Assembly: GCF_021129235.1 (NCBI RefSeq)
Contig: NZ_JAJOMA010000021.1
Location: forward strand, 1-64,000
Source: Kineosporia mesophila
GTDB lineage: Bacteria > Actinomycetota > Actinomycetes > Actinomycetales > Kineosporiaceae
Length of the DNA: 64,000 nt
Reading direction: 5' to 3'
Position 1 is the first letter of the stretch. Every line of letters starts with the position of its first letter. Shown here piece by piece: positions 45,038 through 52,992 of this stretch. The translations under genes were made by a program, and so were the position numbers. The notes under the pieces are model-generated. The model ran no database searches and was not told where the DNA came from. It saw only the letters and a program-made list of their open reading frames with translations.

Positions 45038-45778
45038 ATGGCAACGACGCCGAGCCCGCTTCGCGCCCTGGTGGTGGACGACGAGCCCCCGGCCCTGTCC
45101 GAACTGGCCTGGCTGCTGGGTTCGGACGACCGCATCGGCCGGGTGCTGACCGCCGACAGTGGTGCCCAGGCCCTGCGCGTCCTCGAGACCGAGCAGGTCG
45201 ACGTGTTGTTCTGCGACATCTCCATGCCCGGGCTGAACGGCCTGGACCTGGCCCGGGTGCTGGCCCGCTACAGCTCCCGCCCGCACCTGGTCTTCGTCAC
45301 CGCCTATGAGCAGCACGCCGTGGAGGCCTTCGACGTGCGGGCCGTCGACTACGTGCTCAAGCCGGTGCGGGCGCAGCGGCTGGCCGAGGCGGTGCGGCGG
45401 GCGGTGGAGGCACAGAGTGCCGTGCCCGTTCCGGTGCCCGAACGTGACGAGGACATCCCGGTCGAGCTGGGCGGCGTCACCCGCTTCGTGCGGCGTTCCA
45501 CCGTGCTCTTCGTCGAGGCCTCGGGCGACTACGCGCGGCTGCACACGGCCGGGGGCAGCCATCTGATCCGGGTGCCCCTGAGCACTTTGGAGGACCGCTG
45601 GGGCACCGCCGGTTTCGTGCGCATCCACCGCAGCACCCTGATCAACATGCGGCACGTGAGCGAGCTGCTGATGGACGGCGGCCGGTTCCACGTGCGGCTC
45701 GGCAGCCACCACCTGACCGTGAGCCGGCGGCACACTCGCCAGGTGAAAGACCTGCTGATCCGCCGGGACGCCCGATGA
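45038..45778 (+). CDS. LytTR-family response regulator
   Basis: 246 aa from ATG at 45038. The receiver has VVDDEPPAL, phospho-acceptor Asp in VLFCDISMPG and Lys in VDYVLKPVRAQRL. The LytTR DNA-binding domain (about 140-240) has VLFVEASGDYARLHT, LSTLEDRW and FVRIHRSTLINMRHV. It would activate the symporter genes downstream. Its stop overlaps the next start (ATGA), giving a continuous coupled unit through the symporter. Confidence 0.92.
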   Translation: MATTPSPLRALVVDDEPPALSELAWLLGSDDRIGRVLTADSGAQALRVLETEQVDVLFCDISMPGLNGLDLARVLARYSSRPHLVFVTAYEQHAVEAFDVRAVDYVLKPVRAQRLAEAVRRAVEAQSAVPVPVPERDEDIPVELGGVTRFVRRSTVLFVEASGDYARLHTAGGSHLIRVPLSTLEDRWGTAGFVRIHRSTLINMRHVSELLMDGGRFHVRLGSHHLTVSRRHTRQVKDLLIRRDAR

Positions 45779-46194
45779 CCGACCGCGTGCGGGCGAGCGA
45801 CCGGATCCGGGCGACCGAACGCGCACGAGCCACCGAGCGCGTCCGGGTGACCAGCCCGCGGATGTCGGCCGTCGCGCGTCCGGAGATCCGCCCGGCCACC
45901 CGGGAGATCGACGAGGAGACCGAGGTCGGCGAGGTCTACCTCAAAGCCCTGCTGCGCTCCCAGCTCCGGCCGGCCCTCGTGGTTCTCGGCGTGGTGCTGG
46001 GGGGTCTCGGTGGGCTGCCACTGTTCTTCCTGGCCCTGCCCGAGGTCGCCGACACCCGGGTCGGCCCGGTGACGGTGGCCTGGATCGTGCTCGGGGTCGC
46101 CGTGTTCCCGCTGCTGTTCGTGGCGGCCTGGTGGCACGTGCGCGCCGTGGAGCGAGCCGAACGCGACTTCACGGAGATCCTGCGGCGCCGGTGA
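45775..46194 (+). CDS. Small two-TM membrane protein upstream of the symporter
   Basis: 139 aa. The N-terminal 30 residues are a near-repeat of RVRAS/RIRAT/RARAT, a strongly basic run. After EIDEETEVGEVYLKALLRSQLRP come two TM helices (about 65-87 and 101-122) and a charged tail. Size and position resemble DUF485-type accessory subunits that pair with ActP-like symporters, but I do not see the DUF485 motif. Overlaps with both neighbours (ATGA, GTGA) imply fixed stoichiometry with the symporter. Confidence 0.75.
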   Translation: MTDRVRASDRIRATERARATERVRVTSPRMSAVARPEIRPATREIDEETEVGEVYLKALLRSQLRPALVVLGVVLGGLGGLPLFFLALPEVADTRVGPVTVAWIVLGVAVFPLLFVAAWWHVRAVERAERDFTEILRRR

Positions 46195-47684
46195 GCACCT
46201 GGATCGCCGTTGCCCTGGTCTGCGCCGCGACGCTGCTGGTAGGCGCCCTCGGCCTGCGCCTGTCGCGCACCACCAGCGACTTCTACGTGGCCTCGCGGAT
46301 GGTCAGCCCGCGCTGGAACGCGTCCGCGATCGGCGGTGAGTACATCTCCGGCGCCAGCTTTCTCGGGGTGGCCGGGCTGATCTTCGCGACCGGCAGCGAC
46401 ATGCTCTGGTACTCGATCGGCTACACCGCGGGCTACCTGGTGCTGCTGGCGCTGGTCGCCGCGCCGCTACGTCGCAGCGGCGCCTACACGCTGCCCGACT
46501 TCGCGCAGATCCGCCTGCGCTCGGCCGGAGTGCGCCGGGTCACGGCCGTTCTCGTCGTCGGTATCGGCTGGCTCTACCTGCTGCCGCAGTTCCTCGGCGC
46601 CGGGCTGGCCCTGCGCACGGCCACCGGGGCGCCGGGCTGGGTCGGTACGGCGATCGCGGTGCTGGTGGTCGTGGCGAACGTGACCGCGGGCGGCATGCGG
46701 TCGGTGACGTTCGTGCAGGCCTTCCAGTACTGGCTCAAGCTGACCGCGATCGCGCTGCCCGTCGTCCTTCTCCTGATCGCCTGGCACTCCGACGGATCCC
46801 CGAGCCCCGCGTCCGTACCCGGTTCTGAGTGGTCCGAGCCCCTGAGCGGCGGCGACCACCCGGTCTACCGCACCTATTCACTGCTCCTGGCCCTGTTGTT
46901 CGGCACGATGGGCCTGCCGCACGTGCTGGTGCGGCTCTACACCAACCCCGACGGCCGGGCCGCCCGCCGCACGGTGCTCTCGGTGATCGCCCTGCTCGGC
47001 GCCTTCTACCTGTTCCCGCCGGTCTACGGGGCCCTGGGCCGGATCTACGCCGGCGACCTGCTGGACAGTCCCGACTCGATGATGCTCCTGCTGCCCGGCC
47101 GGATGCTCGGCGAACCCTGGGGAGACCTGGCTACCGCCCTGCTCACCGCCGGCGCGTTCGCCGCATTCCTGTCCACCTCCAGCGGCCTCACCATCTCCGT
47201 CGCCGGCGTACTCAGCCAGGACCTGCTGCGGGGACGCTTCCGCACCAGCGTCAGCGGGTTCCGGGTCGGCGCCGGGCTGGCCGTGCTGGTCCCGGCCACG
47301 CTCTCGCTGCTCGGCGTGCGCACCGGCCTGGCCGACACCGTGACCCTGGCCTTCGCCCTGGCCGCGTCCACCTTCTGCCCCCTGCTGGTGCTGGGCATCT
47401 GGTGGCGGGGCCTGACCCGGGCCGGAACGCTGGCCGGGCTGGTGGTCGGGGGCCTGCTGGCCAGCACCGCCGTGCTGCTGACGGTGTCCGGGGCGGTCTC
47501 GTCCGGCTGGCCCGCCGCCCTGCTCGGGCAGCCCGCGGCCTGGACCGTACCGACGGCGTTCCTGGTGATGGTGGTGGTCTCCCTGCGCACCCGCCGCACC
47601 CCCGGGGTGAACACGATCATGGTGAGACTGCACGCCCCGGAAGCCCTCGACCTGGACCGAGGCGACCACCCCACCCCGCCGTAG
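46191..47684 (+). CDS. Sodium:solute symporter (ActP/MctC-like)
   Basis: 497 aa from GTG at 46191. About 13 TM helices with SSS-family motifs: SDFYVASRMVSPRWNASAIGGEYISGASFLGVAGL near the N-terminus and LLFGTMGLPHVLVRLYTNPDGRAARRT in the middle, both typical of acetate/pyruvate/propionate carriers. It imports a monocarboxylate with Na+ or H+. Genetic coupling to a LytS/LytTR pair suggests substrate-induced expression. It is followed by a long hairpin, then a second SSS operon. Confidence 0.88.
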   Translation: MSTWIAVALVCAATLLVGALGLRLSRTTSDFYVASRMVSPRWNASAIGGEYISGASFLGVAGLIFATGSDMLWYSIGYTAGYLVLLALVAAPLRRSGAYTLPDFAQIRLRSAGVRRVTAVLVVGIGWLYLLPQFLGAGLALRTATGAPGWVGTAIAVLVVVANVTAGGMRSVTFVQAFQYWLKLTAIALPVVLLLIAWHSDGSPSPASVPGSEWSEPLSGGDHPVYRTYSLLLALLFGTMGLPHVLVRLYTNPDGRAARRTVLSVIALLGAFYLFPPVYGALGRIYAGDLLDSPDSMMLLLPGRMLGEPWGDLATALLTAGAFAAFLSTSSGLTISVAGVLSQDLLRGRFRTSVSGFRVGAGLAVLVPATLSLLGVRTGLADTVTLAFALAASTFCPLLVLGIWWRGLTRAGTLAGLVVGGLLASTAVLLTVSGAVSSGWPAALLGQPAAWTVPTAFLVMVVVSLRTRRTPGVNTIMVRLHAPEALDLDRGDHPTPP

Positions 47685-47709
47685 CCGACAACCCTCCCCG
47701 CCCTCCTTT

Positions 47710-47794
47710 CCGTGATCATGCAAAACCTCCCCGGCGTTCTAGAACTCTCCGAACCACAGTTCTAGAACTCTGGGGAGGCTTTGCATGATCACGG
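47710..47794. repeat. Long intergenic hairpin with 23-bp arms and two TTCTAGAA dyads
   Basis: Arms 47710-47732 and 47772-47794 pair over 23 bp with one mismatch (core CGTGATCATGCAAAACC). The 39-nt interior carries GTTCTAGAACTCT twice, at 47736-47748 and 47759-47771. It follows the symporter stop by 25 bp and probably terminates it. It shares its outer arm with 36449-36467 and its inner dyad with the trpB operator. Confidence 0.85.
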
Positions 47795-47933
47795 GGGAGT
47801 TGGGGGGGCAATCACGGCGAGGGCTGGGAGGGAGTTGCCACGCACCGCCCGGGTGGGGCCACTCGTCGTGCCCGGACGACCGCTCACCCCCCTCACATTC
47901 ACCGCACATCGCCTGCCGGGAACCATCCACCGA

Positions 47934-47979
47934 AGTGACGGCGGTCACCCCTATCGGCAGGTGAGTGACCCGGCTCACA
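47934..47979. promoter_or_regulatory. Two CRP/GlxR-like sites upstream of DUF485-actP
   Basis: AGTGA-CGGCGG-TCACC (47934-47949) and AGTGA-CCCGGC-TCACA (47964-47979) each match the TGTGA-N6-TCACA half-site pattern with one or two changes. Their centres are 30 bp apart, about three helical turns. They lie 53-98 bp before the DUF485 start, a position suited to cAMP receptor control. The rest of the 347-bp gap holds the hairpin at 47710 and no gene. Confidence 0.55.
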
Positions 47980-48031
47980 GTGAGCGCGCATCTGCGCAAT
48001 CGACGCGTACCGAGTCATATGAGGAGCTGTG

Positions 48032-48376
48032 ATGTCCGACGATCAGCCCGACCGCCCCCTCGGCGGCACCGGATACCAGGAGGTGCAGGCGAGCGACGAG
48101 TTCCAGGAGTTGCGCACGCGCTTCCGCCGGTTCGTCTTTCCGCTGACCGGCGTCTTCCTGGCCTGGTACTTCCTCTACGTGGCGCTCTCCGCCTACGCCC
48201 CCGACTTCATGAGCACCGAGGTCATCGGCCGGGTCAACATCGGCCTGATCATCGGTCTGCTGCAGTTCGTCTCGACCTTCACGATCACCATGGCCTACGC
48301 CCGCTGGGCCGACCGCGAGTTCGACCCGACCGCCGACCGCCTGCGCGCGCACATCGAGGACGGTGAGACCGAGTGA
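48032..48376 (+). CDS. DUF485 small membrane subunit
   Basis: 114 aa from ATG at 48032, with GAGGAG 5 nt upstream (a GTG three bases earlier is less well spaced). The DUF485 pattern is clear: FQELRTRFRRFVFPLTGVFLAWYFLYVALSAYAPDFM, then a second TM helix and AYARWADREFDP. DUF485 proteins sit beside ActP-type symporters and are thought to be accessory subunits. Its stop overlaps the symporter start (GTGA). Confidence 0.92.
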   Translation: MSDDQPDRPLGGTGYQEVQASDEFQELRTRFRRFVFPLTGVFLAWYFLYVALSAYAPDFMSTEVIGRVNIGLIIGLLQFVSTFTITMAYARWADREFDPTADRLRAHIEDGETE

Positions 48377-50022
48377 AGTGGCCCATGCCCGCCGCGGCAA
48401 CGGCTTCCGGTGACATCGGCAGCCCCGCGCTGAACATCACGATCTTCATCGTCTTCGTCGTGATCACCCTGGCGATCGTGCTGCGGGCCTCCCGCAACAA
48501 CCGCACGGCCGCCGACTACTACGCCGGTGGCCGCGCCTTCACCGGGCGGCAGAACGGCATCGCGATCGCCGGTGACTACCTCTCCGCCGCCAGCTTCCTG
48601 GGTATCGCCGGGGCCATCGCGACGGTCGGCTACGACGGCTTCATGTACTCCATCGGCTTCCTCGTGGCCTGGCTCGTCGCCCTGCTGCTCGTGGCCGAAC
48701 TCCTGCGCAACACCGGCCGTTTCACCATGGCCGACGTGCTCAGCTTCCGCCTGCGACAGGGTCCGGTGCGCACCGCGGCCGCGATCTCGACCCTGGCGGT
48801 GAGCTTCTTCTACCTGCTGGCCCAGATGGCCGGTGCCGGTGGCCTGGTGAACCTGCTGCTGGGCGTGGACGGTTCGGCCGGCCAGAACCTCACCATCGCG
48901 GTCGTCGGCATCCTGATGATCGTCTACGTGCTGGTCGGCGGGATGAAGGGCACCACCTGGGTACAGATCATCAAGGCCGTGCTGCTGATCATCGGCGCCG
49001 CCCTGATGACCGTCTGGGTGCTGGGCAAGGCCGGGCTGAACTTCTCGGCGCTGCTCGGTGACGCCGCCGCGGCCTCCCCGGCAGGCACCGCGCTGCTGGA
49101 ACCCGGTCTGCGGTACGGCCTCACGGACACCACGAAGCTGGACTTCATCTCGCTCGGCCTGGCCCTGGTGCTCGGTACGGCCGGCCTGCCGCACGTACTG
49201 ATGCGCTTCTACACCGTGCCGAACGCGAAAGAGGCCAGGCGCAGCGTGGTCTGGGCGATCTGGCTGATCGGCATCTTCTACCTGTTCACCCTGGTGCTCG
49301 GTTTCGGCGCGGCCTGGCTGGTCGGGCCGGAGAAGATCATGGCCGCACCCGGCAAGGCCAACTCGGCGGCACCGCTGCTGGCCTTCGAGTTGGGCGGCAC
49401 GCTGCTGCTGGGGGTGATCGCGGCCGTCGCCTTCGCCACGATCCTCGCCGTGGTGGCGGGCCTGACCATCACCGCGAGCGCGTCGTTCGCCCACGACATC
49501 TACGCGAACGTGATCAAGAAGGGTGCGGTGCGGGCGGACGACGAGGTCCGGGTCGCGCGGATCACGGCCGTGGTCATCGGTGCGGTCGCGATCGTCGGCG
49601 GCATCTTCGCCAAGGACCAGAACGTCGCCTTCCTGGTGGCCCTGGCCTTCGCGGTGGCGGCCTCGGCCAACCTGCCGACGATCCTCTATTCGCTGTTCTG
49701 GAAGCGGTTCAACACCCGGGGTGCCCTGTGGAGCATTTACGGCGGGCTGACCTCGGCGATCGTGCTGATCATCTTCTCCCCGGTGGTCTCCGGGAAGATC
49801 GACGCGAAGACCGGGGCCTCACTGTCGATGATCACCGACACCGGGATCGACTTCCACTGGTTCCCGCTGGACAACCCGGGCATCGTGTCGATCCCGATCG
49901 GCTTCCTGCTCGGCTATCTCGGCACCATCACCAGCAAGGAGGTCGGCTCGGCGGAGAAGTATGCCGAGATGGAGGTCCGCTCCCTCACCGGTGCGGGTGC
50001 CGAGAAGGCCGTGGAGCACTGA
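48373..50022 (+). CDS. actP: Cation/acetate symporter
   Basis: 549 aa from GTG at 48373. About 13 TM helices with ActP hallmarks: RTAADYYAGGRAFTGRQNGIAIAGDYLSAASFLGIAGAIA, LVGGMKGTTWVQIIKAVLL, LGTAGLPHVLMRFYTVPNAKEARRSV and the IDFHWFPLDNPGIVSIPIGF end. It imports acetate and similar short monocarboxylates. It forms a two-gene operon with DUF485, probably under cAMP-receptor control. It is a diverged paralogue of the symporter at 46191. Confidence 0.92.
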   Translation: MKWPMPAAATASGDIGSPALNITIFIVFVVITLAIVLRASRNNRTAADYYAGGRAFTGRQNGIAIAGDYLSAASFLGIAGAIATVGYDGFMYSIGFLVAWLVALLLVAELLRNTGRFTMADVLSFRLRQGPVRTAAAISTLAVSFFYLLAQMAGAGGLVNLLLGVDGSAGQNLTIAVVGILMIVYVLVGGMKGTTWVQIIKAVLLIIGAALMTVWVLGKAGLNFSALLGDAAAASPAGTALLEPGLRYGLTDTTKLDFISLGLALVLGTAGLPHVLMRFYTVPNAKEARRSVVWAIWLIGIFYLFTLVLGFGAAWLVGPEKIMAAPGKANSAAPLLAFELGGTLLLGVIAAVAFATILAVVAGLTITASASFAHDIYANVIKKGAVRADDEVRVARITAVVIGAVAIVGGIFAKDQNVAFLVALAFAVAASANLPTILYSLFWKRFNTRGALWSIYGGLTSAIVLIIFSPVVSGKIDAKTGASLSMITDTGIDFHWFPLDNPGIVSIPIGFLLGYLGTITSKEVGSAEKYAEMEVRSLTGAGAEKAVEH

Positions 50023-50025
50023 TCC

Positions 50026-50769
50026 TCAGCCGAAACGCCAGGTGTGCGTGACCTCTGAGGTGCGGCGGTCGGTGACGATCCGCAACCGCTCGTCGAGGAT
50101 GGTGGCCGTGTCCACCACGTAGGCCCGGCCTGTTCCGTCGAAGGTCGTCCGGCGCATCACCAGCGCCGGGCGACCTTCTGCGGTCGAGTTGAGCGCGGCC
50201 AGACCGGCGCTCAGGGCCTCGGCGGTGAGGGCTTCCTCGGCCCGCTCGGGGTGGGTTCCGGTGGCCTCGCCGATCGCACCGTAGAGCGGGGTGACCCGGA
50301 AGTCGACCTCCGCGATCGCCTGGGCCCACGGCTGCGGGACCCAGGAGACCTGGTGCAGCAACGGGATTCCGCGGACCGACCGTAGCCGCTCCAGTCGCAG
50401 CGCGGCCGCCTCGGCGGGCACGCCCAGCTCGATCGCCACCTCGCGCGGCAGCTTGCCGGTCTGCACGTCGAGCACCTCGGTGCGCAGCGGCACGCCCTGG
50501 GTGTTCAGCTCGTCGGCGAGGCTGCGCAGGTTGGCCTGGTCGTGGGTGACCTCGGGGGGAACCACGAAGGTGCCCCGCCCGGCCCGCTGCTCGATCAGCC
50601 CGTCGTCCTGCAGCGCCTTCAGCGCCTGACGCAGAGTCATCAGCGTCACGTTGTACTCGTCGCTCAGGACGCGCTGCGGGGGCAGGGCGCCATCGGCACC
50701 GAAATCCCCGGCGCGAATCCGCTCGGCCAGTGCGTCGGCGATCCGGCGGTACTTCGGTTCAACTGCCAC
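50026..50769 (-). CDS. GntR-family regulator, HutC/UTRA subfamily, downstream of trpBA
   Basis: 247 aa. The winged helix (about 5-70) contains LPPQRVLSDEYNVTLMTLRQALKALQDDGLI and the wing EQRAGRGTFV. The UTRA effector domain (about 90-245) has VPAEAAALRLERLRSVRGIPLLHQVSWVP. It starts 9 bp after the trpA stop on the same strand, so it is probably co-transcribed with trpBA. HutC-type regulators often bind TCTAGA-centred palindromes, and two of these lie upstream of trpB. Autoregulation and control of trpBA are inferred. The effector is unknown. Confidence 0.88.
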   Translation of the reverse strand: MAVEPKYRRIADALAERIRAGDFGADGALPPQRVLSDEYNVTLMTLRQALKALQDDGLIEQRAGRGTFVVPPEVTHDQANLRSLADELNTQGVPLRTEVLDVQTGKLPREVAIELGVPAEAAALRLERLRSVRGIPLLHQVSWVPQPWAQAIAEVDFRVTPLYGAIGEATGTHPERAEEALTAEALSAGLAALNSTAEGRPALVMRRTTFDGTGRAYVVDTATILDERLRIVTDRRTSEVTHTWRFG

Positions 50770-50778
50770 CCGCTCAGA

Positions 50779-51594
50779 TTAGGGCCAACGCGGCTCGATG
50801 ATCGCGTCCAGGGCCGTGCGCACCTCCCGCACCAGGCCGGCAACCTCGTTCGCGCTCTCTCCCGCCAGTACCCGGCGCATCACGGCGGCCCCCATGATCA
50901 CGCCGTCCGCGTGCCGGGCCGCCTGCGCCGCGGTCTGCGGCCCGGAGATGCCGAAGCCCATCAGCACCGGCCGGTCGGTGGCCGCCCGTACCCGGGTCGC
51001 CAGGTCGGCCGCCTGGTCACCGAGCGTGGTGCGCTCACCGGTGGTGCCCATGACGGTGGACGCGTACACGAACCCGGAGCCCTGGTCGGCGATCGCTTCG
51101 ATGCGGTCGGGTGGGGTGGACGGCGCCACGATCAGCACGGTCTCGATCCCGTGCGACCGGGCGGCGGCGAGCAGGGGCGTCGCCTCGTCCAGCGGGGTGT
51201 CGACGGGGATCAGCCCCGACACCCCCGCACTGGCCAGACGTTCGCAGAACACCCCGGCCCCGCGGTGCCGGATCAGGTTGCTGTAGGTCATGACGACCAG
51301 CGGGACGTTCAGGTCCAGTTCCGCCACCGCGGCCAGCGCCCGGTCGGTGGTCATGCCCTGATCCAGCGCCCGTTGTGAGGCCTCCTGGATGGTCGTGCCC
51401 TCGAGCATCGGGTCGGAGTAGGGCAGCCCGATCTCGATCGCGTCGGCCCCGGCGTCGGCCAGCGCCTCGACCAGCCCGGTCCAGCCGGGTGTCACCCCCG
51501 CGGTGACATAGGGCACGAGGGCCTTGCGGCCCTGGTCACGGTGGTCGCGCAGGTGGCGTTCCAAGGGTGGACGCCCGAGGGTCACGGTGGTCAT
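50779..51594 (-). CDS. trpA: Tryptophan synthase alpha subunit-like, catalytic Asp replaced by Glu
   Basis: 271 aa, normal length. The TIM barrel is recognisable: LVPYVTAGVTP, catalytic Glu in AIEIGLPYSDP, MTYSNLIRHRG, IPVDTPLDEA, GFVYASTVMGTTGER and GFGISGP. The usual SDPxxDGPxIQ motif reads SDPMLEGTTIQ, so the Asp equivalent to Salmonella Asp60, which protonates indole glycerol phosphate, is Glu, and the Pro after Gly is Thr. It is coupled to trpB (ATGA). It may be a slow or altered alpha subunit, or an activator of the beta subunit. Not linked to trpC, trpD or trpE. Confidence 0.85.
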   Translation of the reverse strand: MTTVTLGRPPLERHLRDHRDQGRKALVPYVTAGVTPGWTGLVEALADAGADAIEIGLPYSDPMLEGTTIQEASQRALDQGMTTDRALAAVAELDLNVPLVVMTYSNLIRHRGAGVFCERLASAGVSGLIPVDTPLDEATPLLAAARSHGIETVLIVAPSTPPDRIEAIADQGSGFVYASTVMGTTGERTTLGDQAADLATRVRAATDRPVLMGFGISGPQTAAQAARHADGVIMGAAVMRRVLAGESANEVAGLVREVRTALDAIIEPRWP

Positions 51595-52772
51595 TTCAGC
51601 AGTTCCCTCACCTGGGCGGCGTCTTTGTCGCCGCGGCCGGACAGGGTCACCAGAACCGTCGAGGAGGTGGGCAGTTCGTCGGTACCGGCGGCCCGCAGCA
51701 CCCAGGCCACGGCGTGACAGCTCTCCAGGGCGCCGAGAATGCCCTCGGTGCGGGCCAGTTTCACCATCGCGGCCAGCACCTCGTCGTCATCGGCGCTGAC
51801 GTAGGTGGCGCGGCCGGAGTCGGCGAGATGGGCGTGCTCCGGGCCGACACCGGGATAGTCCAGACCGGCCGAGACCGAGTGCGCCTCCAGCACCTGCCCA
51901 TCGTCGTTCTGCAGCAGGTAGGACTCGAAGCCGTGCAGGATGCCGGGCGAGCCGTTGCCGATCGAGGCCCCGCCGGCCGCCTCCACGCCGACCAGCCGGG
52001 CAGAGGTGCCGACGAACCCGGCGAAGGTGCCCGCCGCGTTCGAGCCGCCACCCACGCAGGCGACCACGACGTCCGGAATTCCGGCCGGCAGCAGCTGTGC
52101 GCACTGCCCCCGGGCCTCTTCACCGATGACCCGCTGGAACTCCCGCACCATCCACGGGTACGGATGCGGGCCCATCACCGAACCGATGCAGTAGTGCGCG
52201 GTCTCGGACTGCCCCACCCAGTGCCGGAATGCCTCACTGGTGGCGTCGGCGAGGGTCTGGCTGCCGGACGTCACCGGCACCACCTTCGCGCCGAGCAGCT
52301 CCATCCGGAACACGTTGAGCGCCTGCCGCTCGACATCCTTGGCGCCCATGAACACCGTGACGTCGAGCCCGAGCAGGGCCCCGACGGTGGCGGTGGCCAC
52401 GCCGTGCTGGCCGGCCCCGGTCTCGGCCAGCAGGGTGGTGCAACCCCTGCGCTGGGCCAGAAGTGCTTGCCCCAGAACATTATTGATCTTGTGCGAGCCG
52501 GTGTGGGCGAGATCTTCGCGCTTGAGCAGCACGGTGACCCCGAGTTCGGCGGAGAGCCGGGCGGCGGGCGTGACCGGCGTGGGGCGCCCGGCGTAGACGG
52601 CCAGCGTGCGGGTCAGATGCTCGCGGAACGCCGAATCCGACCAGGCGGAACGAAACTCACGCTCGAGGGAGCGGCAGGCCGGGATCAGCGCCTCGGGTAC
52701 GTAACGGCCACCGAAGGCGCCGAACCGGCCGTCGGCGCCGGGATCGGCCAGGACGGATGCGGTCTGGGTCAT
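51591..52772 (-). CDS. trpB: Tryptophan synthase beta subunit
   Basis: 393 aa. PLP-Lys in HTGSHKINN, catalytic Glu in AETGAGQHGVATA, phosphate loop GGGSNAAGTF, DYPGVGPEHAHL and GRGDKD are all present, so the beta reaction (indole plus serine to tryptophan) should work. It is the first gene of trpB-trpA-gntR. A 28-bp perfect palindrome and a second dyad lie 12-56 bp upstream of its ATG, indicating tight local control. Unlike a canonical trp operon, no anthranilate genes are adjacent. Confidence 0.93.
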   Translation of the reverse strand: MTQTASVLADPGADGRFGAFGGRYVPEALIPACRSLEREFRSAWSDSAFREHLTRTLAVYAGRPTPVTPAARLSAELGVTVLLKREDLAHTGSHKINNVLGQALLAQRRGCTTLLAETGAGQHGVATATVGALLGLDVTVFMGAKDVERQALNVFRMELLGAKVVPVTSGSQTLADATSEAFRHWVGQSETAHYCIGSVMGPHPYPWMVREFQRVIGEEARGQCAQLLPAGIPDVVVACVGGGSNAAGTFAGFVGTSARLVGVEAAGGASIGNGSPGILHGFESYLLQNDDGQVLEAHSVSAGLDYPGVGPEHAHLADSGRATYVSADDDEVLAAMVKLARTEGILGALESCHAVAWVLRAAGTDELPTSSTVLVTLSGRGDKDAAQVRELLK

Positions 52773-52783
52773 GTCTTGACCCT

Positions 52784-52828
52784 AAGAGTTCTAGAACTCT
52801 CGCGCAAGAGTTCTAGAACTCTTGCGCG
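52784..52828. promoter_or_regulatory. Double TCTAGA-centred operator upstream of trpB
   Basis: Two dyads AGAGTTCTAGAACTCT have centres 22 bp apart, two helical turns. The distal one is extended into a perfect 28-bp palindrome (52801-52828) whose half is CGCGCAAGAGTTCT. The core resembles HutC/DasR-family operators (TGGTCTAGACCA type). It lies between trpB and the next divergent gene and is the likely target of the GntR protein encoded downstream of trpA. The inverted structure could also form a hairpin in a longer transcript. Confidence 0.7.
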
Positions 52829-52992
52829 AAGTCGGAGCTGATCTTGAGGAACCGGCCCGGGCCCCGGAGGGCCTCCCTGAGGAAAAACCCTTGCCTGATT
52901 GGGCCATCTGAACCGACTCCGGAAACTTCTCTGCCGAAGTTCAAGTTGAGACCGACAGAGCAGGTAAGCGAACAGACGTCTATGGAGCGGCG

